Assembly: GCA_018818595.1 (NCBI GenBank)
Contig: JAHIRM010000050.1
Location: 41,737 to 105,736, forward strand
Source: Bacillota bacterium
GTDB lineage: Bacteria; Bacillota_I; Bacilli_A; Izemoplasmatales; Hujiaoplasmataceae
Direction of reading: 5' to 3'
Length of the DNA: 64,000 nt
Numbering within the stretch: position 1 is the first letter of the stretch; each line of letters begins with the position of its first letter. The notes beneath the pieces are model-generated. The model saw only the letters and a program-made list of their open reading frames with translations, was not told the origin of the DNA and searched no databases. The position numbers and the translations under genes are program-made. Positions 14,890 to 24,902 of the stretch are shown here, piece by piece.

Positions 14890-16986
14890 ATGAAAGATAT
14901 AAGTGTTTCAATTCCAAAAGTAGATAATCTTGAAAAAACATCAGGTAGTGCTTTGTATGTGAATGATTATGATATGGAAGGCATGCTTTATGCTAAAACA
15001 CTTCGTTCGACGATTTCAAAAGGAAAAATTAAAGAAATAGAAATCCCTTACCTTCCTTTCGGATACGAGATTGTTGATTACAAAGATGTTCCTGGACAAA
15101 ATATTGTGAAAGTCATCTTTGACGATATGCCAGTATTTGCCAAAAATGAAGTAACCTATAAAGGCGAGCCTATCTTGCTTATTGTGGGAGAAGATAAAGT
15201 TGTTATTGATGAAATCTTAAAACAAATAAAAGTCATCTATATTGAAGAAACACCTACATATGAATGGAAAAATAGTTGTTGCCATTATCACTTCACGAAG
15301 GGAAATCCAATTTCTGTTTTTAATATGGCAAGTCGAGTAATCACTTATGATTATGAAACTGGTTATCAAGAACAAGCCTACATTGAGCCTCAAGGATTTT
15401 TAGGTTATCCAGAAGGGAAAAAGATTACCTTAATCGGGTCCATTCAATGCCCTTATTACGTTAAAAACGCAGTTATAATGGCTCTTGGAGTACCATTTGA
15501 TGAAGTTAGAATTATTCAAGCATCCGTTGGTGGAGCCTTTGGCGGAAAAGAAGAATTTCCTTCATTAATCGGATGTCAATTAGCCGTTGCAGTTGCTAAA
15601 ATTCAAAAACCAATTAAACTCATTTATGAAAGAGAAGAAGATATGATTTCTTCTACGAAACGTCATCCTTCCAAAATTACAATGAGTGCAGCTATAAATG
15701 ACAAAAAAGAATTAATAGGAATTAAGGCAAAAGTCGGAATTGATGCTGGAGCAACCATTGGCTTAAGTGGAGTGGTTTTATCAAGAGCATTAATTGCTTC
15801 AACCGGAGCTTATACCATTCCAAATTTAGAAGTGAATGGAGATGTTTATTTAACCAATACAGTTCCAAATGGGGCATTTAGAGGCTTTGGAGCTCCGCAA
15901 ATGTTGTTTGCCATCGAAATGTTTATGGAACACATCGCAAAAGATTTGTCAGAAGATCCTTTTTTGTATCGTTTAAAATATCTTGCAAAACAAGGAGATC
16001 CTACTTCAACAAATGGGTTATTTCGAGACCCAATTATTATGAAACAAATGATTGAAAAAGCGATGGTAGTCTCAGATTACTCTAAAAAAATAAAAGAATT
16101 TTCTACAGATAATTCCTTTAGAGGAATCGGTATGAGTTGGTTTTTACATGGATGTGGATTTACCGGAAGTGGTGAATCAACTCATATTCATGCAAAAGTT
16201 AAATTAAGAAAAGACAAACAAAATAAGGTACATATTCTAATTGCTGCTGTAGATATGGGGCAAGGCGTTAAAACGACAATGAGAAAAGTAGTTTCAGATA
16301 TTCTAAATTTGCCAATTGATCAAGTAATTTATAATAATCCTGATACGGATTTTGTTCCAGATTCTGGACCAACAGTTGCCTCTAGAACAATGATGATTGT
16401 TGGCGGACTTGTCGCAAGATGTGCCCTTCAATTGAAAGAAAAATGGATCGATTTGGAAGAAATTATTTGTGAAGAAAATTACAGTCAACCAGATTATATT
16501 AAATGGGATGAATCTACTTTTACAGGAGATGCATATCCTGCATATTCTTGGGGAGTAAATGTTGTTGAAGTGAAAGTTAATAAAGCAACATATATGACTG
16601 ATATTGCTGGTGTATGGAGCGTATACGATCTTGGAAAAGCCATAGATGAAAGGATTGTCTTAGGCCAAGCCGATGGAGGAATCGCTCAAGGCATCGCTTA
16701 TGGATATTTAGAAGTCATGGAAGTAAAAAACGGAAAAATAATGCAAAAGAATTTTACAGACTATATGATTCCAACCGCATCTGATGTAGGTCAAATGGAA
16801 ACTTATATTATGGATAATCCTTATCCTTTAGGACCTTATGGGGCAAAAGGCGTGGGAGAATTGACCTTAGTAGGTGGAGCACCAGCAGTAGCAAAAGCAA
16901 TTGAAAATGCAATAAATAGAAAAGTTTTAAAAATTCCTGCAACACCAGAATTGATAATGGAGTTGATTGAAAATGGCAAACATTAA
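14890..16986 (+). CDS. Molybdenum hydroxylase large, molybdopterin-binding subunit (enzyme 2)
   Basis: Second catalytic subunit of the xanthine-dehydrogenase superfamily, 698 residues, about 75 shorter than enzyme 1. Key motifs are intact: VGGAFGGKEEFPS (about 214), NGAFRGFGAPQ (about 327), AAVDMGQGVKTT (about 453) and YGAKGVGELTLVGG (about 650) with the catalytic Glu. AAGGAGG precedes the start. It is followed by its Fe-S and FAD genes in the order Mo, Fe-S, FAD, opposite to enzyme 1, so the two sets are not a recent tandem duplication. A different purine or a different position of hydroxylation is likely for this enzyme (XdhD-like role), inferred from context. Confidence 0.9.
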   Translation: MKDISVSIPKVDNLEKTSGSALYVNDYDMEGMLYAKTLRSTISKGKIKEIEIPYLPFGYEIVDYKDVPGQNIVKVIFDDMPVFAKNEVTYKGEPILLIVGEDKVVIDEILKQIKVIYIEETPTYEWKNSCCHYHFTKGNPISVFNMASRVITYDYETGYQEQAYIEPQGFLGYPEGKKITLIGSIQCPYYVKNAVIMALGVPFDEVRIIQASVGGAFGGKEEFPSLIGCQLAVAVAKIQKPIKLIYEREEDMISSTKRHPSKITMSAAINDKKELIGIKAKVGIDAGATIGLSGVVLSRALIASTGAYTIPNLEVNGDVYLTNTVPNGAFRGFGAPQMLFAIEMFMEHIAKDLSEDPFLYRLKYLAKQGDPTSTNGLFRDPIIMKQMIEKAMVVSDYSKKIKEFSTDNSFRGIGMSWFLHGCGFTGSGESTHIHAKVKLRKDKQNKVHILIAAVDMGQGVKTTMRKVVSDILNLPIDQVIYNNPDTDFVPDSGPTVASRTMMIVGGLVARCALQLKEKWIDLEEIICEENYSQPDYIKWDESTFTGDAYPAYSWGVNVVEVKVNKATYMTDIAGVWSVYDLGKAIDERIVLGQADGGIAQGIAYGYLEVMEVKNGKIMQKNFTDYMIPTASDVGQMETYIMDNPYPLGPYGAKGVGELTLVGGAPAVAKAIENAINRKVLKIPATPELIMELIENGKH

Positions 16987-17446
16987 TTTTAAATTAAATG
17001 GAGAATTTGTCTCAATTGAGGCAAATCCCGGACAACGATTACTCGATGTTTTACGAAATGAATTCAAATTAACTGGTGTAAAGGAAGGATGCGGAGAAGG
17101 AGAATGCGGAGCTTGTGCAGTCTTAATAAACAACGAGATTGTTAACTCTTGTTCCATTCCTCTTGCAAACATTGATGGATCAGAAATTATAACCATCGAA
17201 GGATTTTCAAAGACAAAACAATTTGAAGTGTTACAACATTCTTTTGAAGAAGAAGGAGCCGTGCAGTGTGGCTTTTGTACACCAGGAATGATCATTGCCT
17301 CTGAAAGTTTGCTCCACAAAAATCCTCATCCAACTACTGAAGAAATCAAAATTGGATTATCTGGAAATCTATGTCGTTGTACTGGATATAACATGATTAT
17401 TAAAGCTGTTCAAAAAGCTTCGAAGGATGGCGATGGATTATGGTAA
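16973..17446 (+). CDS. Molybdenum hydroxylase [2Fe-2S] subunit (enzyme 2)
   Basis: Electron-transfer subunit, 157 residues. N-terminal cluster motif GCGEGECGACAVLINNE (about 39-55) with four Cys including C60, and C-terminal CGFCTPGMI (about 99) and CRCTGY (about 134) give the full set of ligands for two [2Fe-2S] centres. The GEGECGACAV form is the standard one, unlike the DSTSCGVC of enzyme 1. ATG 16973 is preferred to TTG 16967 because of spacing to GGAG (16959-16962). The gene overlaps both neighbours, so the enzyme 2 genes are translationally coupled. Confidence 0.92.
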   Translation: MANINFKLNGEFVSIEANPGQRLLDVLRNEFKLTGVKEGCGEGECGACAVLINNEIVNSCSIPLANIDGSEIITIEGFSKTKQFEVLQHSFEEEGAVQCGFCTPGMIIASESLLHKNPHPTTEEIKIGLSGNLCRCTGYNMIIKAVQKASKDGDGLW

Positions 17447-18279
17447 AACAAGTAATTGCAAAAACACTTATTGAAGCGTTAAATTACTTAAATGAAGAAC
17501 CCTATCAAGTTCTAGCCGGAGGAACTGATTTAATGATTCAAAACAGGTCTTCTGCGGATACTCCTGTCGCATTTAAAAAGAATATTTTATACGTGTCTTC
17601 TATTGAAGAATTAAAATACATTAAAAAAAAGAAAAATCAAATTTTAATTGGAGCGCTTACTCCGCTTGAAACCATAATGAATCACGAGTTAACGCCTGCA
17701 ATTTTAAAAGAAACAATCTCTGAAATGGCGTCTCCTGCAATAAGACATATCGCAACTCTTTCAGGAAATATAGGAAATGCTTCTCCAGCTGGAGACAGTT
17801 TAGTGCCTTTATATCTTCTCGATTGTAAAGTAAAACTGGCTTCAAAAGATAAAGAGAGACTGATTTTTCTTAAAGATTTAATTGTAGGCCCTCGAATTAC
17901 TTTATTAGAAGAAAATGAAATGATTACCGAAATCCAAATTTCATGTTTGGATTTTACAAAATCTTCTTTTGTAAAGGTAGGTGGCAGAAAAGCCGATGCC
18001 ATTTCAAAAGTATCATTTGCTGGAGCTGTTCTTATCAAAGAAAAAATGATTGTCGATCTTAGATTTGTATTTGGAAGTGTTTATAAAACGGTTGTTCGTC
18101 TTCCAGAAATTGAACAAAAATATAAAGATTGGACCATTTCTGAATTAAAAGATGCATTAGAAGATGTGCTACAAGATTACGAAAAATATATCTTGCCAAT
18201 TGATGATCAACGTTCAACTAGTGTTTACCGAAAAAAAGTAGCTCTTAATCTATTATCAGATTTTATAGAAAATTTGTAA
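17440..18279 (+). CDS. Molybdenum hydroxylase FAD-binding subunit (enzyme 2)
   Basis: FAD subunit, 279 residues. LAGGTDLMIQ (about 26-35) is the classical FAD loop and ATLSGNIGNASPAGD (about 105-119) the second contact, both closer to consensus than in enzyme 1. C-terminal domain typical of the family. It starts at ATG 17440 inside the end of the Fe-S gene (7-base overlap). Completes the second heterotrimer. Confidence 0.92.
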   Translation: MVKQVIAKTLIEALNYLNEEPYQVLAGGTDLMIQNRSSADTPVAFKKNILYVSSIEELKYIKKKKNQILIGALTPLETIMNHELTPAILKETISEMASPAIRHIATLSGNIGNASPAGDSLVPLYLLDCKVKLASKDKERLIFLKDLIVGPRITLLEENEMITEIQISCLDFTKSSFVKVGGRKADAISKVSFAGAVLIKEKMIVDLRFVFGSVYKTVVRLPEIEQKYKDWTISELKDALEDVLQDYEKYILPIDDQRSTSVYRKKVALNLLSDFIENL

Positions 18280-18308
18280 AAACACACTTTAAGAAAAGAG
18301 GCGATTCT

Positions 18309-20033
18309 ATGAATCATAAAGATTTATCTCTTCGCTCAAGAGGAATTGAGTTATCATCTTTGGTATTGAAAAACGCTCGTATCATTAACGTGTTTAATGG
18401 ATTAATCGAAGATGCAGATATTGCCATTGAAGATGGAATTATTGTAGGTATTGGATCTTATAGCGGAAAAACCGAAATTGATCTATTTCATCAATATGTC
18501 TCTCCAGGATTTATCGATGGGCATGTTCACATTGAATCCTCTATGCTTGTACCATCTGAATTTGCAAAAATCGTCATGCCAAAAGGAACCACCTCTGTTA
18601 TAGCTGATCCTCATGAAATTGCTAACGTTTGTGGCTTAGATGGAATACGATTTATGATTGAATCAAGCAAGAAAGTTCCGCTTGATTGTTTTATGATGAT
18701 TCCATCTTGCGTGCCTTCGACTCCTTATGAAACTTCTGGAGCTAAAATTGATGCAAAAGATCTATCTGCTTTTTTAAAAGAAGAAAATATTTTAGGTCTA
18801 GGCGAAGTAATGGATTACCCTGGAGTGATTTTAGGTAAAGACGATATCTACGATAAAATTAATATCATGAAAAACCATCCAATAGATGGACATTCTCCTG
18901 GAATTTATGGGAAAGAGTTAAATGCTTACATTATGTCTGGAATTCAAACTGACCACGAAGCCACTTCACCTTTGGAATTAATGGAAAAAGTATCAAGAGG
19001 AATGTACATTCATCTAAGAGAAGGTTCAGCCACAAGGAACGTAAAAGCCTTATCTGTCGCTGTTAATCCCCTTAATTCTCATCGATTGCTTTTTTGTACA
19101 GATGACAAACACCCAGAAGACATTAAAAAAGAAGGTCACATTAATTACAATATCAATCTAGCTATTGAAAATGGAGTTGATCCCATTTGTGCGATTCAAA
19201 TGGCAACCATTAACGTTGCCACTTGTTATCAATTAAAAGGGTATGGTGCTATTGCACCTGGGTATGTTGCAGATCTAGTTGTTTTCGATAACCTTTTGTA
19301 TATTGAACCCAAAATGGTATATAAGAAAGGCACTCTTGTTGCTAAAAACAATATTTCTCTCTTTGAATCTGATACGGCTTTAAATGATTCCGTTTTAAAC
19401 ACAGTTCATATCAAAACAGAAGATATTTCTTTTCAAATCCCTTTAAAAAGTGATAAAGTGAATGTCATTGGATTAATTAAAAACAATGTTACAACTTTAA
19501 AAATAATTGAAAAAGTAAAAGTTGTAAACGGTTTTTACGAACAAGAAGATTCATCGGATTTATTAAAACTTGCAGTAATCGAAAGACATCACTTCACAGG
19601 TAATATAGGACTTGCCCTTGTGAAAGGGTATGGATTAAAAAAAGGAGCAATTGCTTTAACCATTGCTCATGATTCTCATAATTTAATGATTTTATCGGAT
19701 AACGATATCGATATGAAAATTGCAATGGACAAAATCATTGAAATTGGTGGAGGAATTGTTTTAGTAAAAGAAGGAAAAGTCATGCATTCTTTGACATTAG
19801 AAGTAGGTGGAATCATGACTTCTAAAGGGAGCGCTCATGTAGAAGATCTTCTTTATAAAATGGAAAGAGATATTCGAAAAATGGGTGTAAAAGATGAAAT
19901 AGATGATCCTTTCTTATCTCTTGCCTTTTTATCTCTTCCTGTAATACCTGAATTAAAATGTACTGATTTTGGATTATTTGATGTTAATTCATTTCAAATT
20001 ATTCCTTTAGAAGTAGAGGGAGGAGTTCTATGA
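18309..20033 (+). CDS. ade: Adenine deaminase
   Basis: Deaminates adenine to hypoxanthine, feeding the hydroxylases of this operon. 574 residues, the standard bacterial (AdeC) length. Motifs: DGHVHIESSML (about 70-80), ADPHEIANVCG (about 99-109), DGHSPG (about 195), CTDDKHPEDI (about 263) and the C-terminal adenine-deaminase domain with GGIMTSKG. Those are the metal ligands of the amidohydrolase barrel (HxH, His, Asp). AGAGG lies upstream of ATG 18309. Ends in an ATGA overlap with the PLP-enzyme gene. Confidence 0.95.
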   Translation: MNHKDLSLRSRGIELSSLVLKNARIINVFNGLIEDADIAIEDGIIVGIGSYSGKTEIDLFHQYVSPGFIDGHVHIESSMLVPSEFAKIVMPKGTTSVIADPHEIANVCGLDGIRFMIESSKKVPLDCFMMIPSCVPSTPYETSGAKIDAKDLSAFLKEENILGLGEVMDYPGVILGKDDIYDKINIMKNHPIDGHSPGIYGKELNAYIMSGIQTDHEATSPLELMEKVSRGMYIHLREGSATRNVKALSVAVNPLNSHRLLFCTDDKHPEDIKKEGHINYNINLAIENGVDPICAIQMATINVATCYQLKGYGAIAPGYVADLVVFDNLLYIEPKMVYKKGTLVAKNNISLFESDTALNDSVLNTVHIKTEDISFQIPLKSDKVNVIGLIKNNVTTLKIIEKVKVVNGFYEQEDSSDLLKLAVIERHHFTGNIGLALVKGYGLKKGAIALTIAHDSHNLMILSDNDIDMKIAMDKIIEIGGGIVLVKEGKVMHSLTLEVGGIMTSKGSAHVEDLLYKMERDIRKMGVKDEIDDPFLSLAFLSLPVIPELKCTDFGLFDVNSFQIIPLEVEGGVL

Positions 20034-21280
20034 AATACGTAAAAGGATATGAGTGTAGTCTTTGTCATAAATTTTTTCCAATTCAAGAAGAATTATTTAC
20101 TTGTCCTGATTGTGGCGAAAAAGGAATTTTAGATATCATCTATGATTATGAAGCTATGAAAAAGGAAGTTACAAAAGAATATTTCTTAAAGAATTCTGAA
20201 AAATCGATGTGGCGCTATCATTTGCTTATGAGTGTCAATGAAGAACTACTTGAAAAGACCTTAAAAGTAGGAAATACTCCACTTTATACGTCTTTTAATT
20301 TAGCTTCAATCATTAACGTAAAGACACTTTACATAAAAGATGAAGGATTAAATCCAACTCAATCATTAAAAGATAGAGCATCCGCAGTGGCGGTTATAAA
20401 AGCTATGGAAAAGAACCAAACAACTCTTGCTTGTTCTTCAACTGGAAACGCTGCTTCAAGTCTTGCAGGTAATGCAGCTAGAATGGGTCTAAATACAGTT
20501 ATTTTTGTACCGAAAAGAGCTCCAGTTGGTAAATTAACACAATTGTTATATTATGGAGCGACCGTTATTAAAGTAGATGGAGACTATAAAGATGCTTTTC
20601 AATTATCTAAACTAGCAATCAATCATTATAAGTGGTATAATCGGAATGCTGCCATTAATCCTCATTTAGTTGAAGGGAAAAAAACAGTAGCTTTCGAAAT
20701 TGCAGAACAGCTACAATTTAAACCAACGGATTGGGTTGTAGTATCAGTGGGAGATGGGTGTACCATAGCCGGCGTGTACAAAGGATTTTATGATTTGTTT
20801 CGTCTTGGACTTATCGATAAAATCCCGAAATTATTAGGAGTACAAAGTGAAGGTTGCTCTCCTTTCGTTGAGGCTTACGAAAGTGGATTACCTCTTGCAG
20901 AAGCTGAAGAATTAACCATTGCAGATTCGATTGCAGTTGGAATTCCAAGGAATCCTATTAAGGCCATTAATGCTGTTAAACTTTCTTTGGGTTCATGGAT
21001 GAAAGTATCAGATAAACTTATACTAGATTCAATGGTTTTACTTGGAAAAACAGAAGGAATTTTTGCGGAACCCGCAGCTGCAGCTTCGCTTGCGGGCCTG
21101 ATTCAAGCTAGAAAACAAAATGTAATTACAAAAGAAGATTCTGTTACAATTATTGTGACAGGAAATGGATTAAAAGATACCCAAAATGCATTAAAAGCGA
21201 TTCAAGAACCGCCTACTTTAAAACCAAATTTAAGCGAATTAATAAATTATTTAAAGACTAGAGGAGAAAACGATGAGTAA
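20030..21280 (+). CDS. PLP-dependent enzyme, threonine-synthase-like, with zinc ribbon
   Basis: A fold-type II PLP enzyme, 416 residues. The N-terminus has a small zinc-ribbon (CSLCHKFF, Cys 9 and 12; CPDCG, Cys 25 and 28) as in many threonine synthases. The PLP Lys is in NPTQSLKDRASA (about K114) and the phosphate loop in SSTGNAASS (about 137). By annotation habit this would be threonine synthase, but in a purine operon, ATGA-coupled to adenine deaminase and overlapped with another PLP enzyme, a beta-elimination on an amino acid such as 2,3-diaminopropionate is more plausible. The usual enzyme for that step, YgeX, is not recognisable here. Role inferred from context. Confidence 0.75.
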   Translation: MKYVKGYECSLCHKFFPIQEELFTCPDCGEKGILDIIYDYEAMKKEVTKEYFLKNSEKSMWRYHLLMSVNEELLEKTLKVGNTPLYTSFNLASIINVKTLYIKDEGLNPTQSLKDRASAVAVIKAMEKNQTTLACSSTGNAASSLAGNAARMGLNTVIFVPKRAPVGKLTQLLYYGATVIKVDGDYKDAFQLSKLAINHYKWYNRNAAINPHLVEGKKTVAFEIAEQLQFKPTDWVVVSVGDGCTIAGVYKGFYDLFRLGLIDKIPKLLGVQSEGCSPFVEAYESGLPLAEAEELTIADSIAVGIPRNPIKAINAVKLSLGSWMKVSDKLILDSMVLLGKTEGIFAEPAAAASLAGLIQARKQNVITKEDSVTIIVTGNGLKDTQNALKAIQEPPTLKPNLSELINYLKTRGENDE

Positions 21281-22634
21281 AATACCATTTGGACCTACCT
21301 ATGAAGAGATGTTACATCCGAATAAGCTTGATCCAAGCATTAGAAAAGAAGCTTTAGAAAATATTAAAAACGAATTAAATCCCATAAATTTATTTAACAT
21401 TACTTGGAAAAACGAATTAGGTGAAGTAAATAAAATTGTACTGCCAAAAGAATTAACAGGAGTTGAAGCAAACATTGTTGTACTTCTTGGAACCTATTTT
21501 CCATCTGGTTCACACAAGGTAGGACCTGCTTATTTTACCTTAATTGAAGGATGCGTTGATCAAACCATTATTCCAGGAGAACACACTATTTTAGGACCAT
21601 CTACTGGTAATTTTGGAATTGGAGTATCTTATATCTGTAATCTTATGAAATTTGATTCGATTGTAATCATGCCTGATAATATGAGTAAAGAACGTTACGA
21701 TCGCATCAAAAAATATGGAGCGAAATTAGATTTAACTCCAGGAACTGAATCTGATGTAATCTTAACATTAGAAAGAACCTTTGAATTGAAAAAAGACCCT
21801 AAAAACCGATCTTTAGCACAATTTGAACTTCTTCCTAATTATCGCTTTCATCGTCATGTGACAGGTTCTAGTTGTGTTGAAGCAGTAAAAGGAATCGGCA
21901 ATTCAAGAATTGCTTGTTTTACTTCGGCTCCAGGAAGTGCTGGAACACTTGCAGCAGGAGATCAAATCAAAGCAGCTTTTCCTGAAGCAAAAGTTGTTGC
22001 ACTCGAACCTTATGAATGTTCTACTTTAATGAATGGTGGAAGAGGTCAACATCGAATTGAAGGCATTGGTGACAAAATGTGCACTTTGATTCATAACGTG
22101 TTAAACACTGACTTTATTGCATTGATCAAAGATGACGATTCGGTAAGAGGATTAAAGATTATTCATGATGGAATCAATATTTTAATCGAACAAGGTGTGC
22201 CTAAAGACGTGGCACAATCAATGAAAGATTTATTTGGTGTATCAGGAATTTGTAATATCATTGGCGCAATCAAAATGGCTAAATATTTAAAACTAGGGCC
22301 AAATGATAATGTTGTGACTATTGCAACCGATGGATACGATCGTTATGATTCTGTTATTAAAGATTTAGAAAAAAGATATTTAGAAACAGAAGATTATGTG
22401 TTAAGAAGATGGTTTAACGACGTATTTCGTAAAAATGCCGTTGAGGATATTGTTGATTATCGAAACGATGCTCAAAAAGAAAAATTATTTTTACAAAAAG
22501 AAAACGATTGGCTTAAATTTGGCTATTCAAAAGAATACTTAGACTCGATGAAAAAAATGGATTTTTGGAATCGTGAGTATCAATTAATTCACCATTACGA
22601 CAAATTAATCCAAACATTACGTAAGGAGAAATAA
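21273..22634 (+). CDS. PLP-dependent lyase/synthase family protein (cysteine-synthase-like fold)
   Basis: A 453-residue fold-type II PLP protein. [10 protein letters not shown] (about 79-88) carries the likely Schiff-base Lys, [12 protein letters not shown] (about 108) the substrate loop, and [13 protein letters not shown] (about 218) the PLP phosphate loop. It is longer than cysteine synthases and does not match YgeX well in the stretches that can be compared by eye. It overlaps the preceding PLP gene by eight bases and is followed after one base by ygeY, so the two PLP proteins may act in succession or as partners on the ureido/diamino acid left after ring opening. Exact reaction unknown. 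Confidence 0.72.
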   Translation: MSKIPFGPTYEEMLHPNKLDPSIRKEALENIKNELNPINLFNITWKNELGEVNKIVLPKELTGVEANIVVLLGTYFPSGSHKVGPAYFTLIEGCVDQTIIPGEHTILGPSTGNFGIGVSYICNLMKFDSIVIMPDNMSKERYDRIKKYGAKLDLTPGTESDVILTLERTFELKKDPKNRSLAQFELLPNYRFHRHVTGSSCVEAVKGIGNSRIACFTSAPGSAGTLAAGDQIKAAFPEAKVVALEPYECSTLMNGGRGQHRIEGIGDKMCTLIHNVLNTDFIALIKDDDSVRGLKIIHDGINILIEQGVPKDVAQSMKDLFGVSGICNIIGAIKMAKYLKLGPNDNVVTIATDGYDRYDSVIKDLEKRYLETEDYVLRRWFNDVFRKNAVEDIVDYRNDAQKEKLFLQKENDWLKFGYSKEYLDSMKKMDFWNREYQLIHHYDKLIQTLRKEK

Positions 22635-22635
22635 T

Positions 22636-23859
22636 ATGAAAATTGATATGTCTGCCATTTTAGAAAAAGCAAAATCTTATGAAAAAGAGATGAGTGCATT
22701 TTTAAGAGATATGGTTTTGATTCCAAGTGAAAGCTCTCAAGAAGAGAAAGTAGTATTACGAATTAAGCAAGAAATGGAAAAAGTTGGTTTTGATAAAGTT
22801 GAAATTGATCCAATGGGAAACATCATTGGAACCATTGGACACGGGTCTCACATTATTGCAATGGATGCTCATATTGATACCGTTGGAATTGGTGAATATA
22901 AAAATTGGAAATTTGATCCTTATCTTGGCTTTGAAAACGATCTTGAAATTGGAGGAAGAGGGACATCCGATCAAGAAGGTGGAATGGCTTCAATGGTTTA
23001 TGCTGGAAAGATTATTAAGGATTTAAATCTAGAAGGCGATTACACGTTACTTGTGACAGGCACCGTTCAAGAAGAAGATTGTGATGGACTTTGTTGGCAA
23101 TACATTATCGAAGAAGACAAAATCAAACCAGAATTTGTCGTCATTACGGAACCTACATCTTGTAACATATATAGAGGACATCGAGGAAGAATGGAAATTA
23201 AAGTTTCCACCTATGGAATTAGTTGTCATGGTTCGGCTCCAGAACGTGGAGATAATGCTATATTTAAAATGGCTCCCATTTTAATTGAACTCCAACAACT
23301 TCATCGAGAGTTAAAAGATAATGCATTTTTAGGAAAAGGCACACTAACCGTAAGTGAAATCTTCTTTAGTTCACCTTCAAGATGTGCAGTATCAGATGGC
23401 TGTAGTATTTCAATCGATAGAAGATTGACTCAAGGAGAAACCTATTTAAGTGCATTAGAAGAAATTCAAAATTTGCCTTCGGTTATAAAAGCTGGAGCCT
23501 CCGTTGAAATGTATGATTATAAAAGACCTTCTTATACAGGGCTTGTATACCCTACAAAATCTTATTTTCCAACTTGGGTATTAGAAGAAGAACATGTTGT
23601 ATGTCAAAGTACAAAAAAAGCTTATATTGAGCTGTTCAGAGAACAACCTCTAATCGATAAATGGACTTTTTCAACCAATGCAGTTTCCATTATGGGAAGA
23701 TATTTAATTCCTTGTATTGGCTTTGGACCAGGTCATGAAAATGAAGCTCACGCACCAAACGAAAAAACTTTCAAAGCGGAACTTGTTAAAGCATGCGCAA
23801 TGTATGCAGCGATTCCTAGTATGTATGTTGAAATGATTTTAGAAAAAAAGGAGAATTAA
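22636..23859 (+). CDS. ygeY: YgeY-type M20 family hydrolase
   Basis: Zinc-dependent M20-family amidohydrolase/peptidase, 407 residues. Metal and catalytic motifs: [10 protein letters not shown] (about 77-86), [11 protein letters not shown] (about 107-117), QEEDCDG (about 145), TEPTSC (about 171) and SCHGSAP (about 196); [13 protein letters not shown] near the C-terminus supplies the last His. The combination is that of YgeY, called a selenium-metabolism hydrolase because of its genomic company with molybdenum hydroxylases; it is thought to remove a carbamoyl or ureido group from purine breakdown products. AAGGAG is upstream and the YgeW-like gene starts four bases after its stop. Confidence 0.88.
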   Translation: MKIDMSAILEKAKSYEKEMSAFLRDMVLIPSESSQEEKVVLRIKQEMEKVGFDKVEIDPMGNIIGTIGHGSHIIAMDAHIDTVGIGEYKNWKFDPYLGFENDLEIGGRGTSDQEGGMASMVYAGKIIKDLNLEGDYTLLVTGTVQEEDCDGLCWQYIIEEDKIKPEFVVITEPTSCNIYRGHRGRMEIKVSTYGISCHGSAPERGDNAIFKMAPILIELQQLHRELKDNAFLGKGTLTVSEIFFSSPSRCAVSDGCSISIDRRLTQGETYLSALEEIQNLPSVIKAGASVEMYDYKRPSYTGLVYPTKSYFPTWVLEEEHVVCQSTKKAYIELFREQPLIDKWTFSTNAVSIMGRYLIPCIGFGPGHENEAHAPNEKTFKAELVKACAMYAAIPSMYVEMILEKKEN

Positions 23860-23862
23860 GAA

Positions 23863-24846
23863 ATGAAACCACTATTTAAAGGAAAACATTTTATTACACT
23901 TGAAGAATGGTCAAATGCTGAAATAGATCAATTGCTTGAGACATCGTTTGAATTAAAACACGATTTTTTACATAATAACCCAACACCATACTTAACAAAC
24001 AAAACTGCTTTTTTAATGTTCTTTGAACAATCCACAAGAACAAGAAATTCGATGGAATCAGGAATTGCTCATTTGGGTGGACATGGAACATTTTTAGATG
24101 TATCAACAATGCAAATATCACACGGAGAATCCGCAAAAGATACCGCAATCATTCTTTCCAGTTATGGACATGGAATTGCTTGTCGTAATTGCTTTTGGGG
24201 AGTAGGAAACAAATATTTACGCGAAATGGCAAAATATTCTACAGTTCCTGTTATGAATTTACAATGTGATATCTATCATCCAATGCAAGGCCTTGCTGAC
24301 TTAATGACAATCAAAGAAGTTTCAAAAACCACAAAAAACTTAAAAGTTTCGATTATTTGGGCTTATGCGACATCACATAAAAAACCGATTAGTGTTCCAT
24401 TAACTCAAATACTTTTATTTCCAAGATATGGAATGGATGTAACGCTTGCGTATCCTGAAGGATATGATTTGCCAGATTGGGCTATTGAAAAAGCTAAATT
24501 AAATGCCTTAGAAAATGGTGGAAGTTTTAAAATTACTCATGATATCGATGAAGCGTTTAAAGGCGCAGATATTGTCATCCCTAAAAACTGGGGAAGTTGG
24601 GTTAAAAATCAATCTACGGCAGTAGTAGATGATTTGTTAGAAAGTTATAAGAATTGGAAATGTACTGAAGACAGAATGAGACTTGCAAGTCCTAATGTCT
24701 ATTATATGCATGCTCTTCCTGCAGATAGAGGAAACGAAGTAGAAGATTCAGTGATTGATGGAGTTCACTCCATTGTGTACCAAGAGGCAGAAAATCGTCT
24801 TCACACCGCTAAAGCTGTTATGGCTTTAACGATGGGAGATAAATAA
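23863..24846 (+). CDS. YgeW-like carbamoyltransferase (aspartate/ornithine carbamoyltransferase superfamily)
   Basis: Transcarbamylase, 327 residues. Carbamoyl-phosphate loop EQSTRTRNSM (about 55-64), HGESAKDT (about 87), QCDIYHPMQGLADL (about 134-147) and HALPADRGNEV (about 283-293) match the superfamily; the QCD-x-x-HP-x-Q form resembles YgeW-type enzymes more than classical OTC. As last gene of the island it would phosphorolyse a ureido-amino acid to give carbamoyl phosphate, which allows ATP formation by a carbamate kinase encoded elsewhere. It is shorter than E. coli YgeW (about 396). A strong terminator follows, ending the 20-kb operon. Confidence 0.8.
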   Translation: MKPLFKGKHFITLEEWSNAEIDQLLETSFELKHDFLHNNPTPYLTNKTAFLMFFEQSTRTRNSMESGIAHLGGHGTFLDVSTMQISHGESAKDTAIILSSYGHGIACRNCFWGVGNKYLREMAKYSTVPVMNLQCDIYHPMQGLADLMTIKEVSKTTKNLKVSIIWAYATSHKKPISVPLTQILLFPRYGMDVTLAYPEGYDLPDWAIEKAKLNALENGGSFKITHDIDEAFKGADIVIPKNWGSWVKNQSTAVVDDLLESYKNWKCTEDRMRLASPNVYYMHALPADRGNEVEDSVIDGVHSIVYQEAENRLHTAKAVMALTMGDK

Positions 24847-24854
24847 TTTTTGAA

Positions 24855-24882
24855 GACAAATGACATCCATTTGTCTTTTTTC
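24855..24882 (+). terminator. Rho-independent terminator at the end of the purine operon
   Basis: GACAAATG (24855-24862) pairs with CATTTGTC (24868-24875) around a 5-base loop, followed by TTTTTTCT. Confidence 0.85.
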
Positions 24883-24902
24883 TAATAAAAAGAGGTGAAA
24901 TT

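Noticed and set aside
6873..18279. Possible selenoproteins or SECIS elements in the hydroxylase genes
   Set aside because: All subunits read through without in-frame TGA. Labile-selenium enzymes of this family do not need selenocysteine, so no claim about selenium can be made from this window.
20030..21280. Housekeeping threonine synthase (thrC)
   Set aside because: Motifs fit the fold, but the gene is ATGA-coupled to adenine deaminase and lies inside a purine operon with no threonine-pathway neighbour; the symbol was withheld.
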